Source of the DNA: Bradyrhizobium sp. Y36
GTDB lineage: Bacteria; Pseudomonadota; Alphaproteobacteria; Rhizobiales; Xanthobacteraceae
Direction: 5' to 3'
NCBI RefSeq assembly: GCF_002531575.1
Contig: NZ_NWTI01000007.1
Location: 62,001-126,000 of the forward strand
Length of the DNA stretch: 64,000 bases
Notes under the pieces: model-generated
What the model was told of the DNA's origin: nothing
Database searches by the model: none
The model's input: only the letters and a program-made list of their open reading frames with translations
Position numbers and translations under genes: made by a program
In this document: positions 1 to 8,671 of the stretch, piece after piece
How positions within the stretch are numbered: the stretch's first letter is position 1
How the letters are laid out: each line of letters begins with the position of its first letter

Positions 1-74
1 CGATCGACTTCCTGCTCGACAAGCTGCGCTCGACCAAGAGCAATTCGGAGTTCTTCGACTCCATGAACACCTGA
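1..74 (+). CDS. rho: Transcription termination factor Rho, C-terminal end (partial)
   Basis: Only the last 23 codons are in the window; the gene begins upstream. The visible tail ends in KSNSEFFDSMNT, which matches the usual C-terminus of alphaproteobacterial Rho, the hexameric RNA-dependent ATPase that terminates transcription. The position directly before mnmE agrees with the order rho-mnmE-mnmG-rsmG-parAB seen in many Rhizobiales. A strong hairpin with a T-tract follows about 20 bases after the stop, so rho appears to be a separate transcript from mnmE. Confidence 0.85.
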   Translation, partial: IDFLLDKLRSTKSNSEFFDSMNT

Positions 75-94
75 GTGCAGTGCAGCAAAGAATC

Positions 95-125
95 AAAGGG
101 CGCCTTCGGGCGCCCTTTTTGTTTT
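95..125 (+). terminator. Intrinsic terminator after rho
   Basis: A 10-base arm AAAGGGCGCC pairs with GGCGCCCTTT across a TTCG tetraloop and is followed by a T-rich run. This is a textbook Rho-independent terminator placed 20 bases after the rho stop. Confidence 0.9.
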
Positions 126-390
126 GCGGCCTTGCTGCGGCCGACATGCAGCATGAATCGCGGCCGCGCCTCGGTCACCGATGCCAAGGCAATCCTTTGA
201 TATATTAGATAAATACTTGAATTTTGATCGCCCGGAATTCGTGCGCGCTTTGATTTCCTGCGGCAAAACGTCCAAGTATATTGCAGTGCAATATGAGAAA
301 TTGCTGCGGAATTTCATGCAGCAAAATCTGGCCGTTGGCTGGTCGTGAAACCGATATTTGCCTTTTCGTTGGCGGCCGCACAAATAGGCC
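126..390. other. Non-coding gap between rho terminator and mnmE
   Basis: No convincing gene is present; the short frames here lack coding character. The stretch around 195-235 is AT-rich for this genome and could hold the mnmE promoter, but I cannot fix -35 and -10 boxes. A small hairpin (TGCTGC pairing with GCAGCA, 302-323) precedes the gene. No clear Shine-Dalgarno sequence is seen before the mnmE ATG. Confidence 0.5.
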
Positions 391-1725
391 ATGCATCCGC
401 GAGACCAGACCATCTTCGCGTTATCGACCGGCCGTGCACCCAGCGCGATTGCCGTGGTGCGGGTATCGGGGCCGCAGGCGAGGCTGGTGCTGACAACCCT
501 GGCCGGCAAGCTGCCGGCGCCGAGGCAGGCCAGTCGCCGGCTGCTTCGGGACAATTCTGACCAGCCGATCGACGATTCGGTCGTTCTCTGGTTTCCGGGG
601 CCGGGAAGCGCGACCGGCGAGGATGTCGCCGAATTTCACGTTCATGGCGGCCGCGCGGTGCTGGCCGCGCTCTTTGCCTCAATTTCCGCAATTCCGAATT
701 CTCGCGTAGCCGAACCGGGTGAGTTCACGCAACGGGCGTTCGAGAATGGCAAGCTCGACCTCACCGAAGCCGAGGGCCTCGACGATCTCATCCATGCCGA
801 CACCGACCGTCAACGCCGTCAGGCGCTGCGCCAGTTGCAGGGTCTGCTCGGCGATCGCGCACGCGACTGGCGCGAGCGCATCATCGAAGCCTCGGCGCTG
901 ATCGAGGCCGGCATCGATTTTTCAGATGAAGGCGATGTGCCGGCGGAGCTGAGGGCGCCGGCGCTTGAGGCGATCAAAAGGCTTCACGACGAAATTGCAG
1001 AAGCCCTTGCGGCACAAGGACATTCTGAACGCCTGCGCGAGGGCCTCGTGGTTGCGATCGCCGGCGAGCCAAACGTTGGCAAGTCGACGTTGATCAATCA
1101 ACTCTCGCGTCGCGACGTTGCGATCGTCTCGCCGTACGCCGGCACGACGCGCGACGTGATCGAGGTGCAGCTCGATCTCGACGGCTACCCGGTCACCGTC
1201 ATCGACACCGCCGGTATTCGAGAGACCGACGATCCCGTCGAGCAGGAAGGTGTGCGCCGGGCACGCGCGCGGGCCGAGGACGCCGACCTCGTGCTGTGGC
1301 TGGTGGAGGGCGGGCGCGCCGTCGATCCCGATGCAGGGCCGCCGCTGTTGACGTCCGGTGGCGCGGTCTGGATCCTGCGCAACAAGATCGACCTCAACGA
1401 GGGCGGCGGCGCACCAGCGGGTGGGTTCGGGATCTCGGGAAGCAGGGGTGACGGCATTCCCGAGCTGGTCGAGGCTCTCGTGAAATTCGCGGCCGATTTC
1501 TTCGGGACGACCGAGGGCGCCTTGGTGACCCGGGCTCGCCAACGCGATCTGCTGCGCCAGGCGTCTGATAGCTTGCGCCGAAGTCTGGACCTTGTAGAAG
1601 AGGGCGAAGAGCTAGCGGCCGAAGAGCTGCGCGCCGCCGCTTATGCCCTGGGTCGCCTGTTGGGCCGGGTGGACGTTGAAGACGTCCTCGGGGCCATCTT
1701 CCAAAAATTCTGTATCGGAAAGTAG
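391..1725 (+). CDS. mnmE: tRNA modification GTPase MnmE (TrmE)
   Basis: MnmE works with MnmG to install the carboxymethylaminomethyl group at U34 of tRNAs that read NNA/NNG codons, using GTP hydrolysis and a folate one-carbon unit. The 444-residue length is normal. The N-terminal folate-binding domain spans roughly residues 1-120. The G domain shows G1 GEPNVGKS (225-232), G3 DTAG (272-275) and G4 NKID (331-334). The protein ends in FCIGK, the conserved C-terminal motif whose Cys is needed for modification. It lies between rho and mnmG, its functional partner, separated from mnmG by a 367-base spacer rich in parS sites. The start is the ATG giving [10 protein letters not shown], which aligns with the family N-terminus. 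Confidence 0.97.
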   Translation: MHPRDQTIFALSTGRAPSAIAVVRVSGPQARLVLTTLAGKLPAPRQASRRLLRDNSDQPIDDSVVLWFPGPGSATGEDVAEFHVHGGRAVLAALFASISAIPNSRVAEPGEFTQRAFENGKLDLTEAEGLDDLIHADTDRQRRQALRQLQGLLGDRARDWRERIIEASALIEAGIDFSDEGDVPAELRAPALEAIKRLHDEIAEALAAQGHSERLREGLVVAIAGEPNVGKSTLINQLSRRDVAIVSPYAGTTRDVIEVQLDLDGYPVTVIDTAGIRETDDPVEQEGVRRARARAEDADLVLWLVEGGRAVDPDAGPPLLTSGGAVWILRNKIDLNEGGGAPAGGFGISGSRGDGIPELVEALVKFAADFFGTTEGALVTRARQRDLLRQASDSLRRSLDLVEEGEELAAEELRAAAYALGRLLGRVDVEDVLGAIFQKFCIGK

Positions 1726-1768
1726 CGCTAGTTCTTCATTGTAAAACTAGGGCTTGTTCCACTTCTTG

Positions 1769-1784
1769 TGTTTCACGTGAAACC
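1769..1784. other. parS site 1
   Basis: TGTTTCACGTGAAACC matches the bacterial chromosomal parS consensus TGTTTCACGTGAAACA in 15 of 16 positions. ParB loads here and spreads as a CTP-dependent clamp. It lies in the spacer upstream of mnmG, about 4 kb from parB. Confidence 0.9.
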
Positions 1785-1926
1785 CCGGTGTCTCAGACTA
1801 TCTCCGAAAACGGCGTTGGATTGCCTTGCCGTCCCGCAATGACGGGCTCCGTCGTTTATACCTCTCCCGAGGCCCGAGAGAGCGGAGGTCTAACCGCTGC
1901 AATCTCGGCCGTCTTAGACTCCGTCA

Positions 1927-1942
1927 TGTTTCACGTGAAACA
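1927..1942. other. parS site 2 (perfect)
   Basis: TGTTTCACGTGAAACA is an exact match to the 16-base parS consensus. It lies 158 bases from site 1 and 93 bases from site 3. Confidence 0.95.
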
Positions 1943-1963
1943 AGAAGCCGGAACAATACCCCG

Positions 1964-1990
1964 TCTACTGTGCATGGGGTTGTTTTCGCG
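1964..1990. repeat. 27-base dispersed repeat, copy A
   Basis: This stretch, beginning TCTACTGTGCATGGGG and ending GTTTTCGCG, is identical over 27 bases to 42179-42205 about 40 kb away. Here it runs into the palindrome GTTTTCGCGAAAAC (1982-1995); the second copy diverges just after TTCGCG. It lies between parS sites 2 and 3. Its function is unknown. Confidence 0.75.
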
Positions 1991-2019
1991 AAAACGATTC
2001 CGGTCGTTCGAAGTGGTTC

Positions 2020-2035
2020 CGTTTCACGTGAAACA
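2020..2035. other. parS site 3
   Basis: CGTTTCACGTGAAACA matches the parS consensus in 15 of 16 positions. It ends 57 bases before the mnmG start codon. Confidence 0.9.
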
Positions 2036-2092
2036 GCCGCCTCGCCCAGTTTCCACTTCCTGCTTTCCTGCCTCTGAGCTAGAAGTCCGCTC

Positions 2093-3973
<1,881 letters not shown>

Positions 3974-3974
3974 G

Positions 3975-3990
3975 CGTTTCACGTGAAACA
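3975..3990. other. parS site 4, overlapping the rsmG start codon
   Basis: CGTTTCACGTGAAACA matches the consensus in 15 of 16 positions. It starts two bases after the mnmG stop codon. The GTG in its centre (3983-3985) is the only standard upstream start codon in the rsmG frame. Confidence 0.9.
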
Positions 3991-4756
3991 GCGCGGACCG
4001 GGCGGGGATAGACCGTTATCGCGACGACCCGCAGCGGGTGAGGGCCCAGGACGCCAGTCCGAGCCGACGCCGGCCAGGCCAAAGATCGACAAGGCCAGCG
4101 CCAACGATCAGACACTCGACTCCGTCATTGCTGCCGACAAGCGCGCCGCGCTGAAGCTCGCGCCCGTTTCACATGAAACGGAGGCGCGGCTCGATCGCTA
4201 TATCGCGCTGCTCCGGGAGTGGCAGGCCAAGACCAACCTGGTCGCGCCTTCGACGCTGCCGCACCTCTGGACCAGGCACATCGCGGACTCGCTTCAGCTC
4301 GTCGATCTCGCGCCGACGGCAAAGCGCTGGGCCGACCTCGGCAGCGGCGGCGGATTTCCCGGCGTCGTCCTCGCCTGCGCCATGGCCGGGACGCCGGATG
4401 CCCGCGTCCATCTGGTCGAGCGAATCGCCAAGAAGGCCGCGTTTTTGCGCGAAGCCATCCGCGTCACCACATCTCCGGGAGTCGTACATCTCGCTGAGAT
4501 CGGGGATAATGTGGATAGAATCACCGGCCCCGTCGATTGCGTCACCGCGCGCGCGCTGGCTCCGCTACATCAACTCATCGGCTTCGCGGAGCCGCTGATG
4601 CGCCAGGGCGCAAAGGCATTATTTCCGAAGGGTCAAGATGTAGAGGCTGAATTGACCGAGGCCGCTAAATATTGGAATATTCAGCCGCAGCTCCACCGCA
4701 GCCGCACAGGCGATGGCTGGATCGTCGAGCTGACATCAGTTGAACGGCGCGGGTGA
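3983..4756 (+). CDS. rsmG: 16S rRNA (guanine527-N7)-methyltransferase RsmG (GidB)
   Basis: RsmG methylates G527 of 16S rRNA with S-adenosylmethionine; loss gives low-level streptomycin resistance in other bacteria. The SAM-binding motif DLGSGGGFPG is clear near residue 112, followed by the Rossmann-like methyltransferase fold. The first 55 or so residues are a charged, low-similarity extension. From 3983 to about 4165 the frame contains no ATG, GTG or TTG other than the GTG at 3983, which sits inside parS site 4, so the start is uncertain; a non-standard start nearer TLDSVIAADK is possible. The last bases overlap the longest parA frame, but parA more likely starts at 4786. Confidence 0.9.
   Translation: MKQRGPGGDRPLSRRPAAGEGPGRQSEPTPARPKIDKASANDQTLDSVIAADKRAALKLAPVSHETEARLDRYIALLREWQAKTNLVAPSTLPHLWTRHIADSLQLVDLAPTAKRWADLGSGGGFPGVVLACAMAGTPDARVHLVERIAKKAAFLREAIRVTTSPGVVHLAEIGDNVDRITGPVDCVTARALAPLHQLIGFAEPLMRQGAKALFPKGQDVEAELTEAAKYWNIQPQLHRSRTGDGWIVELTSVERRG
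4165..4180. other. Degenerate parS-like site 5 inside rsmG
   Basis: CGTTTCACATGAAACG has three differences from the 16-base consensus, one of them in the central CACGTG (CACATG). It lies in the coding sequence of rsmG, where it encodes VSHET. It may be a weak ParB site or a decaying one. Confidence 0.55.
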
Positions 4757-4785
4757 GGCGTTCAGGGGTTGAGTGGGGAATTTCG

Positions 4786-5640
4786 ATGACCGTGATTGAC
4801 GAGCCGCAGCAAGAACAGACCGCAGAGGTCCCGCATGGCCATCCGCGCATCCTGGCGCTGGCGAATCAGAAGGGCGGTGTGGGAAAAACAACCACAGCGA
4901 TTAACCTCGGCACGGCGCTCGCGGCGATTGGCGAGCGCGTCCTGATCGTCGATCTCGATCCGCAGGGCAACGCCTCGACCGGCCTCGGTATCGATCGCCG
5001 CAATCGCTCCTGCTCGACCTACGACGTGCTGATCGGGGAAGCGCCGCTGCGCGAGGCGGTGGTCTCGACCGCGGTGCCGCGGCTGCACATCGCGCCCTCG
5101 ACCATGGACCTCTCCGGCCTCGAGCTGGAGCTCGGCACCACGCCCGGCCGCGCCTTCAAGCTGCGCGATGCGATCGGTGCGCTCAACAACAACGTCTCGC
5201 CGGACGCCGACTACACCTATGTGCTGATCGACTGCCCGCCCTCGCTCAACCTGCTCACGGTGAATGCGATGGCGGCGTCGGACGCGATCCTGGTGCCGTT
5301 GCAGTGCGAGTTCTTCGCGCTCGAAGGTCTGTCGCAACTGTTGCAGACGGTGGAGCAGGTGCGCTCGACGCTGAATCCGAACCTGTCGATCCACGGCATC
5401 GTTCTGACCATGTTCGACTCGCGCAACAACCTCTCCAACCAGGTCGTCGCCGACGTCCGGCAGTTCATGGGCGAGAAGGTCTACAAGACCATGATCCCGC
5501 GCAACGTGCGCATCTCGGAGGCGCCGTCCTACGGCAAGCCGGTGCTGGTCTACGATCTCAAATGCGTCGGCAGCGAAGCTTACTTGCGGCTCGCCACCGA
5601 AGTGATCCAGCGCGAGCGCGAGCTGCGCGTCACGCATTGA
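4786..5640 (+). CDS. parA: Chromosome partitioning ATPase ParA
   Basis: ParA is a Walker-type ATPase that binds DNA non-specifically and drives ParB-parS segregation. The deviant Walker A motif KGGVGKT is at residues 29-35, followed by VDLDPQGNAS and the switch region IDCPPSLNLL. At 284 residues it is a typical chromosomal ParA of the Soj type. I chose the ATG at 4786 (MTVIDEPQQE) because GTGGGGA lies just upstream; the GTG at 4753 would add 11 residues that look like non-coding sequence. It is followed by parB after a 139-base spacer that holds a palindromic repeat. Confidence 0.96.
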   Translation: MTVIDEPQQEQTAEVPHGHPRILALANQKGGVGKTTTAINLGTALAAIGERVLIVDLDPQGNASTGLGIDRRNRSCSTYDVLIGEAPLREAVVSTAVPRLHIAPSTMDLSGLELELGTTPGRAFKLRDAIGALNNNVSPDADYTYVLIDCPPSLNLLTVNAMAASDAILVPLQCEFFALEGLSQLLQTVEQVRSTLNPNLSIHGIVLTMFDSRNNLSNQVVADVRQFMGEKVYKTMIPRNVRISEAPSYGKPVLVYDLKCVGSEAYLRLATEVIQRERELRVTH

Positions 5641-5647
5641 AGATGCC

Positions 5648-5731
5648 GTAGGGTGGACAAAGGCGTCTTCGCCGTGCCCACCATCTTCCAAAACCACAAT
5701 CGGTGGGCACGCTTCGCTTTGCCCACCCTAC
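5648..5731. repeat. Palindromic element between parA and parB
   Basis: The outer arms GTAGGGTGG and CCACCCTAC bracket an inner pair GTGCCCACC and GGTGGGCAC, so the transcript could fold into a long hairpin. A related element with CGTAGGGTGGG ends lies at 18952-19041. It occupies most of the parA-parB gap. Confidence 0.8.
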
Positions 5732-5779
5732 GAGAATTCAGTTCTGGAGTGCTGTAGCGTGAATCCAAGGGAGCTGGCG

Positions 5780-6667
5780 ATGGCCGACGAAGCGCGTTCG
5801 CGACTGGGCCGGGGTCTTGCAAGTCTGATCGGTGACGTCGGCGGCGAGGCCCAGCATGTCGATCGGCCGCGCGCGCAGCGCAAGGTGCCGATCGAGTTCA
5901 TCAAGGCCAACCCGCGCAATCCGCGTCGCACCTTTCTGGATGCCGAGCTGAAGGAGCTCTCTGAGTCCATCAAGCAGCACGGCGTGATCCAGCCGATCGT
6001 GGTGCGCCCGGTGAAGGGCGCGCAGGATCGCTTCGAGATCATCGCCGGCGAGCGGCGCTGGCGCGCCTCGCAGATGGCCGGCCTGCACGAAGTGCCGATC
6101 GTCCCCGTCGACATCAGCGACAGCGATGCGCTGGAGTTCGCGATCGTCGAGAACGTACAGCGCGAGGACCTCAACCCGATGGAAGAGGCGCAGGGCTATC
6201 ACGCGCTCGCCAACGAGTTCAAACGCAGCCAGGAGGACATCGCGAAGGTCGTCGGCAAGAGCCGCAGCCATGTCGCCAACATGATGCGGCTCACCAAGCT
6301 GCCGGCCGAGGTGCAGGCCTTCATCGCGACCGGCGAGCTGACCGCCGGCCACGCCCGCGCGCTGATCGGCGTGCCGGATCCGCTCGCTGCCGCCAAGCGC
6401 ATCGTCGAGGAGGGCCTCAACGTCCGCCAGGCCGAAGCGCTCGCGCATGAAGAAGGCGTGCCGGAGCGCAAGCCACAGAAGGCGCGCAGCACGGGGGCAA
6501 AGGAAAAGGACCCCGACACGATCGATCTCGAAAAGCGCGTCAGCGATGCGCTCGGCCTCAAGGTCACCGTGAATCACCGCGATCCCGGCGGCTCAGTCCA
6601 GATCAACTACCGCAACCTCGATCAGCTCGACGAAGTGATGAAGCGGCTGGCGAAGGGCGCGCTGTAA
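5780..6667 (+). CDS. parB: Chromosome partitioning protein ParB
   Basis: ParB is the CTPase clamp that loads at parS and spreads along DNA. The N-terminal start RLGRGLASLIGD is the usual ParA-contacting tail. The CTP-binding box GERRWRA is at residues 90-96, the parS-reading helix-turn-helix is around KVVGKSRSHVANMMRLTKLP (about 150-170), and the C-terminal dimerisation domain ends the 295-residue protein. The ATG at 5780 is preferred over the GTG at 5759 because AAGGGAGCT precedes it. Five candidate parS sites lie 1.6 to 4 kb upstream. Confidence 0.96.
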   Translation: MADEARSRLGRGLASLIGDVGGEAQHVDRPRAQRKVPIEFIKANPRNPRRTFLDAELKELSESIKQHGVIQPIVVRPVKGAQDRFEIIAGERRWRASQMAGLHEVPIVPVDISDSDALEFAIVENVQREDLNPMEEAQGYHALANEFKRSQEDIAKVVGKSRSHVANMMRLTKLPAEVQAFIATGELTAGHARALIGVPDPLAAAKRIVEEGLNVRQAEALAHEEGVPERKPQKARSTGAKEKDPDTIDLEKRVSDALGLKVTVNHRDPGGSVQINYRNLDQLDEVMKRLAKGAL

Positions 6668-6860
6668 CCACACCGGCTCTCCAACATCGTCACCCTGACT
6701 GCTTCTTCAGCGGCCCTCGAAGGGTGACAGCCCGCCTGCATTGGCGGCCGTCCATCCTTCGATGGTTCTTCGCACGTCGCATTGCGCCGCGCGGCTCGCA
6801 TCTCAGGACGACGGATTTGGTGCTTGGCTCAGTCATTGCGGGCGCAACCGTCTCCACATC

Positions 6861-6944
6861 GTCATTGCGAGCGAAGCGAAGCAATCCAGATCTCTCTGCG
6901 GAGGGAGTCTGGATTGCTTCGTCGCACATGCTCCTCGCAATGAC
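6861..6944. repeat. Palindromic repeat at the parB/holA convergent junction
   Basis: The ends GTCATTGCGAG and CTCGCAATGAC are perfect inverted repeats; inside, GAAGCAATCCAG pairs with CTGGATTGCTTC. An almost identical element lies at 15165-15249 and half of one at 45571-45599. These are REP-like elements, probably forming bidirectional hairpins in transcripts. The rest of the 294-base gap between parB and holA holds nothing I recognise. Confidence 0.85.
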
Positions 6945-6961
6945 GGGGAGAGAGCTGAGGC

Positions 6962-7990
6962 CTAGCCCCGCCGCCTCGCATTCGCTGCGATCGCCATCAG
7001 CGTGCGCTGGGCGATGGCGGCGGCGAGGGTCGATTGCTTGCGGGTGTCGAGCGCGGCGGTTGCGAGCTGCTCGATGACAGCGGCAAGCCTTGCCGGGTTG
7101 AAATTGCGCAGCGCGGTCTCGACTGCGGGCTTCCGTGAAAAATGCAGCCGCGGATAGCCGCCATCGAGGACGGCGGAGGCAGGCTGGCCGTCGGCGATGG
7201 CGAGCGCGGATTTGTGCAGCCACGCGGCCTGGCGCTGCGCGGCGGAGATGATCACCCCGGGATAGGTGCCGGCGATCATGGCCTTCGCGAACTCGGTCTC
7301 GACGATGTCGGGCCGGCCGGCAAAGGCGCCGTCGACGATCGGATCGAGCTTCAGCTCCGAGGCATCCGCCACCACCGCCATCACGTCATCCAGCGTAACC
7401 TCGCCCTTGCCGTGGGCGTAGAGCGTCAGCTTGCGCAGCTCGTTGCGCGAGGCCTGACGGTCGCCGCCGAGGAACGACATCAGCGCCGCGCGGGCATCCT
7501 GTGCGATGCGCAAATTCGCGATGCGCAGTTCGTCATCCATGAGCTTGGCGAGATCGCGCTCGGTGTCGGGATAACAACCGATCGCGACCGCCGTCTTGGC
7601 CTTCTCGCAAGCCTTGCGCAGCGGCGATTCCGGGCGCAGCTCTCCGGCCTCGATCACGATGCGGCAATCCTTCACGCTCATCTCGGCCAGCGTGTCGATG
7701 CCGCTGGCGAAGCTGCGCGAGCCGGCGCGAATGCGGATGGCGCGGCGGCCGCCGAACAGCGGCACCGTCATGGCCTCGTCGACGAGGCGCGAGGGTTCGG
7801 CGGAGAGCTCGTCGCCGTCGAGCTTGACCAGCGAGAAGGGGTCGTTGGGATCATCGACGCTGGAAGCGATCAGCGCATCGGCGCGCTCGCGCACAAGGCC
7901 GGCATCGGGTCCGTAGAGCAGGATGATCGGACGGCCCGCATCGGGGCGGGCGAGGAAGGCATCGATCTCTTTTCCACGCAGCGCAACCAT
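6962..7990 (-). CDS. holA: DNA polymerase III delta subunit HolA
   Basis: HolA is the clamp-loader subunit that opens the sliding clamp. The N-terminal region PIILLYGPDAGLVRERAD and the helical region around DVMAVVADASELKLDPIVDG are typical of the bacterial delta family. I place the start at 7990 (MVALRGKEID, 342 residues). The alternative ATG at 8005 lies inside the conserved GTCAT end of a palindromic repeat, so its five extra codons are probably not native. It is third in a leuS-lptE-holA series on this strand, which matches the neighbourhood in related genomes, with the repeat element inserted between lptE and holA. Confidence 0.92.
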   Translation of the reverse strand: MVALRGKEIDAFLARPDAGRPIILLYGPDAGLVRERADALIASSVDDPNDPFSLVKLDGDELSAEPSRLVDEAMTVPLFGGRRAIRIRAGSRSFASGIDTLAEMSVKDCRIVIEAGELRPESPLRKACEKAKTAVAIGCYPDTERDLAKLMDDELRIANLRIAQDARAALMSFLGGDRQASRNELRKLTLYAHGKGEVTLDDVMAVVADASELKLDPIVDGAFAGRPDIVETEFAKAMIAGTYPGVIISAAQRQAAWLHKSALAIADGQPASAVLDGGYPRLHFSRKPAVETALRNFNPARLAAVIEQLATAALDTRKQSTLAAAIAQRTLMAIAANARRRG

Positions 7991-8000
7991 TGGCCAGGAC

Positions 8001-8110
8001 GTCATTCCGGGGCGCGTTTAGCGCGAACTACGGTGCGCAACTGCGCACCCGAGAATCCAGAGATTGTTGATCGAGATTCCGGGTTCGCCCTTCGGGCGCT
8101 CCGGTATGAC
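8001..8110. repeat. Palindromic repeat between lptE and holA
   Basis: The element runs from GTCATTCCGGGGCGCG to GGTATGAC, with internal pairings such as GGTGCGCA with TGCGCACC and GCCC TTCG GGGC. It belongs to the CATTCCGG...CCGGAATGAC type also seen at 18028, 32829 and 53907. It sits between co-directional genes and contains one candidate holA start codon. Confidence 0.75.
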
Positions 8111-8119
8111 AGAATCGAA

Positions 8120-8671
8120 TCAGGTGCCGGCGGTGAAGAACGAGGCGAGCCGGGTCGTGATGTTCTCGGCGATCTCGTTGGCGGCGCGATCCTCGGCATC
8201 GCGCACGGCACGGTTGCGGGAGAAGCGCTGATAGGAGCCCGGCATGTCGTAGGACACGCGCGAGAACGTCGAGCCGGACATGACGGACTTGCCGGTCGCA
8301 ACCTCGACCAGATTGTACTGGGCGTCGATGCCGAGATTTTCGCTGGTCGGCAGTCCCGTCGTGGCGCTGACGATCAGCGACGAACGACTGGTGGTGAAGC
8401 GGATGTCCAGCTTGTGGGTCGGCGGCATGCCCGTCGCGCTACCGTAAAGCTTGAAGGCCAGCGCGTTGCGGATTTCGACGCCGACGCGGGCCTCGCGGGA
8501 GGCATTGGGCTTGCTGATCGGGGGCAGCTCGATGCCCATCAGCTTCTCGCGCAGGCCGGGGGTACCGTCGCTCCGCTCGGCATACATCGGCTGGAAGCAG
8601 CCGGCCGTCAGCGCGGCCAAGGCGGCGACCGCCAGCAAGCGGGCTGCGATGCGGATCCTAGCCGACAACAT
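8120..8671 (-). CDS. lptE: LPS-assembly lipoprotein LptE family
   Basis: LptE plugs the LptD barrel that inserts lipopolysaccharide into the outer membrane. The N-terminus is a lipoprotein signal: a charged start, a hydrophobic run and the lipobox LTAGC with Cys25 as the lipidated residue. The remainder (183 residues in all) fits the short, poorly conserved LptE fold. It overlaps the 3' end of leuS by 14 bases, so translation is likely coupled. The leuS-lptE-holA order is the same as in many alphaproteobacteria and Gammaproteobacteria, which supports the call for a weakly conserved family. Confidence 0.88.
   Translation of the reverse strand: MLSARIRIAARLLAVAALAALTAGCFQPMYAERSDGTPGLREKLMGIELPPISKPNASREARVGVEIRNALAFKLYGSATGMPPTHKLDIRFTTSRSSLIVSATTGLPTSENLGIDAQYNLVEVATGKSVMSGSTFSRVSYDMPGSYQRFSRNRAVRDAEDRAANEIAENITTRLASFFTAGT

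Larger units (their letters stand above)
1726..2092. other. mnmE-mnmG spacer carrying three parS sites
   Basis: This 367-base gap holds no believable gene. Apparent frames through it read FHVKQ repeatedly only because that is a translation of the parS palindrome. It contains parS sites at 1769, 1927 and 2020, one copy of a 27-base dispersed repeat (1964-1990), and a separate palindrome GTTTTCGCGAAAAC at 1982-1995. The promoter of mnmG is probably here but I cannot assign it. Confidence 0.7.
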
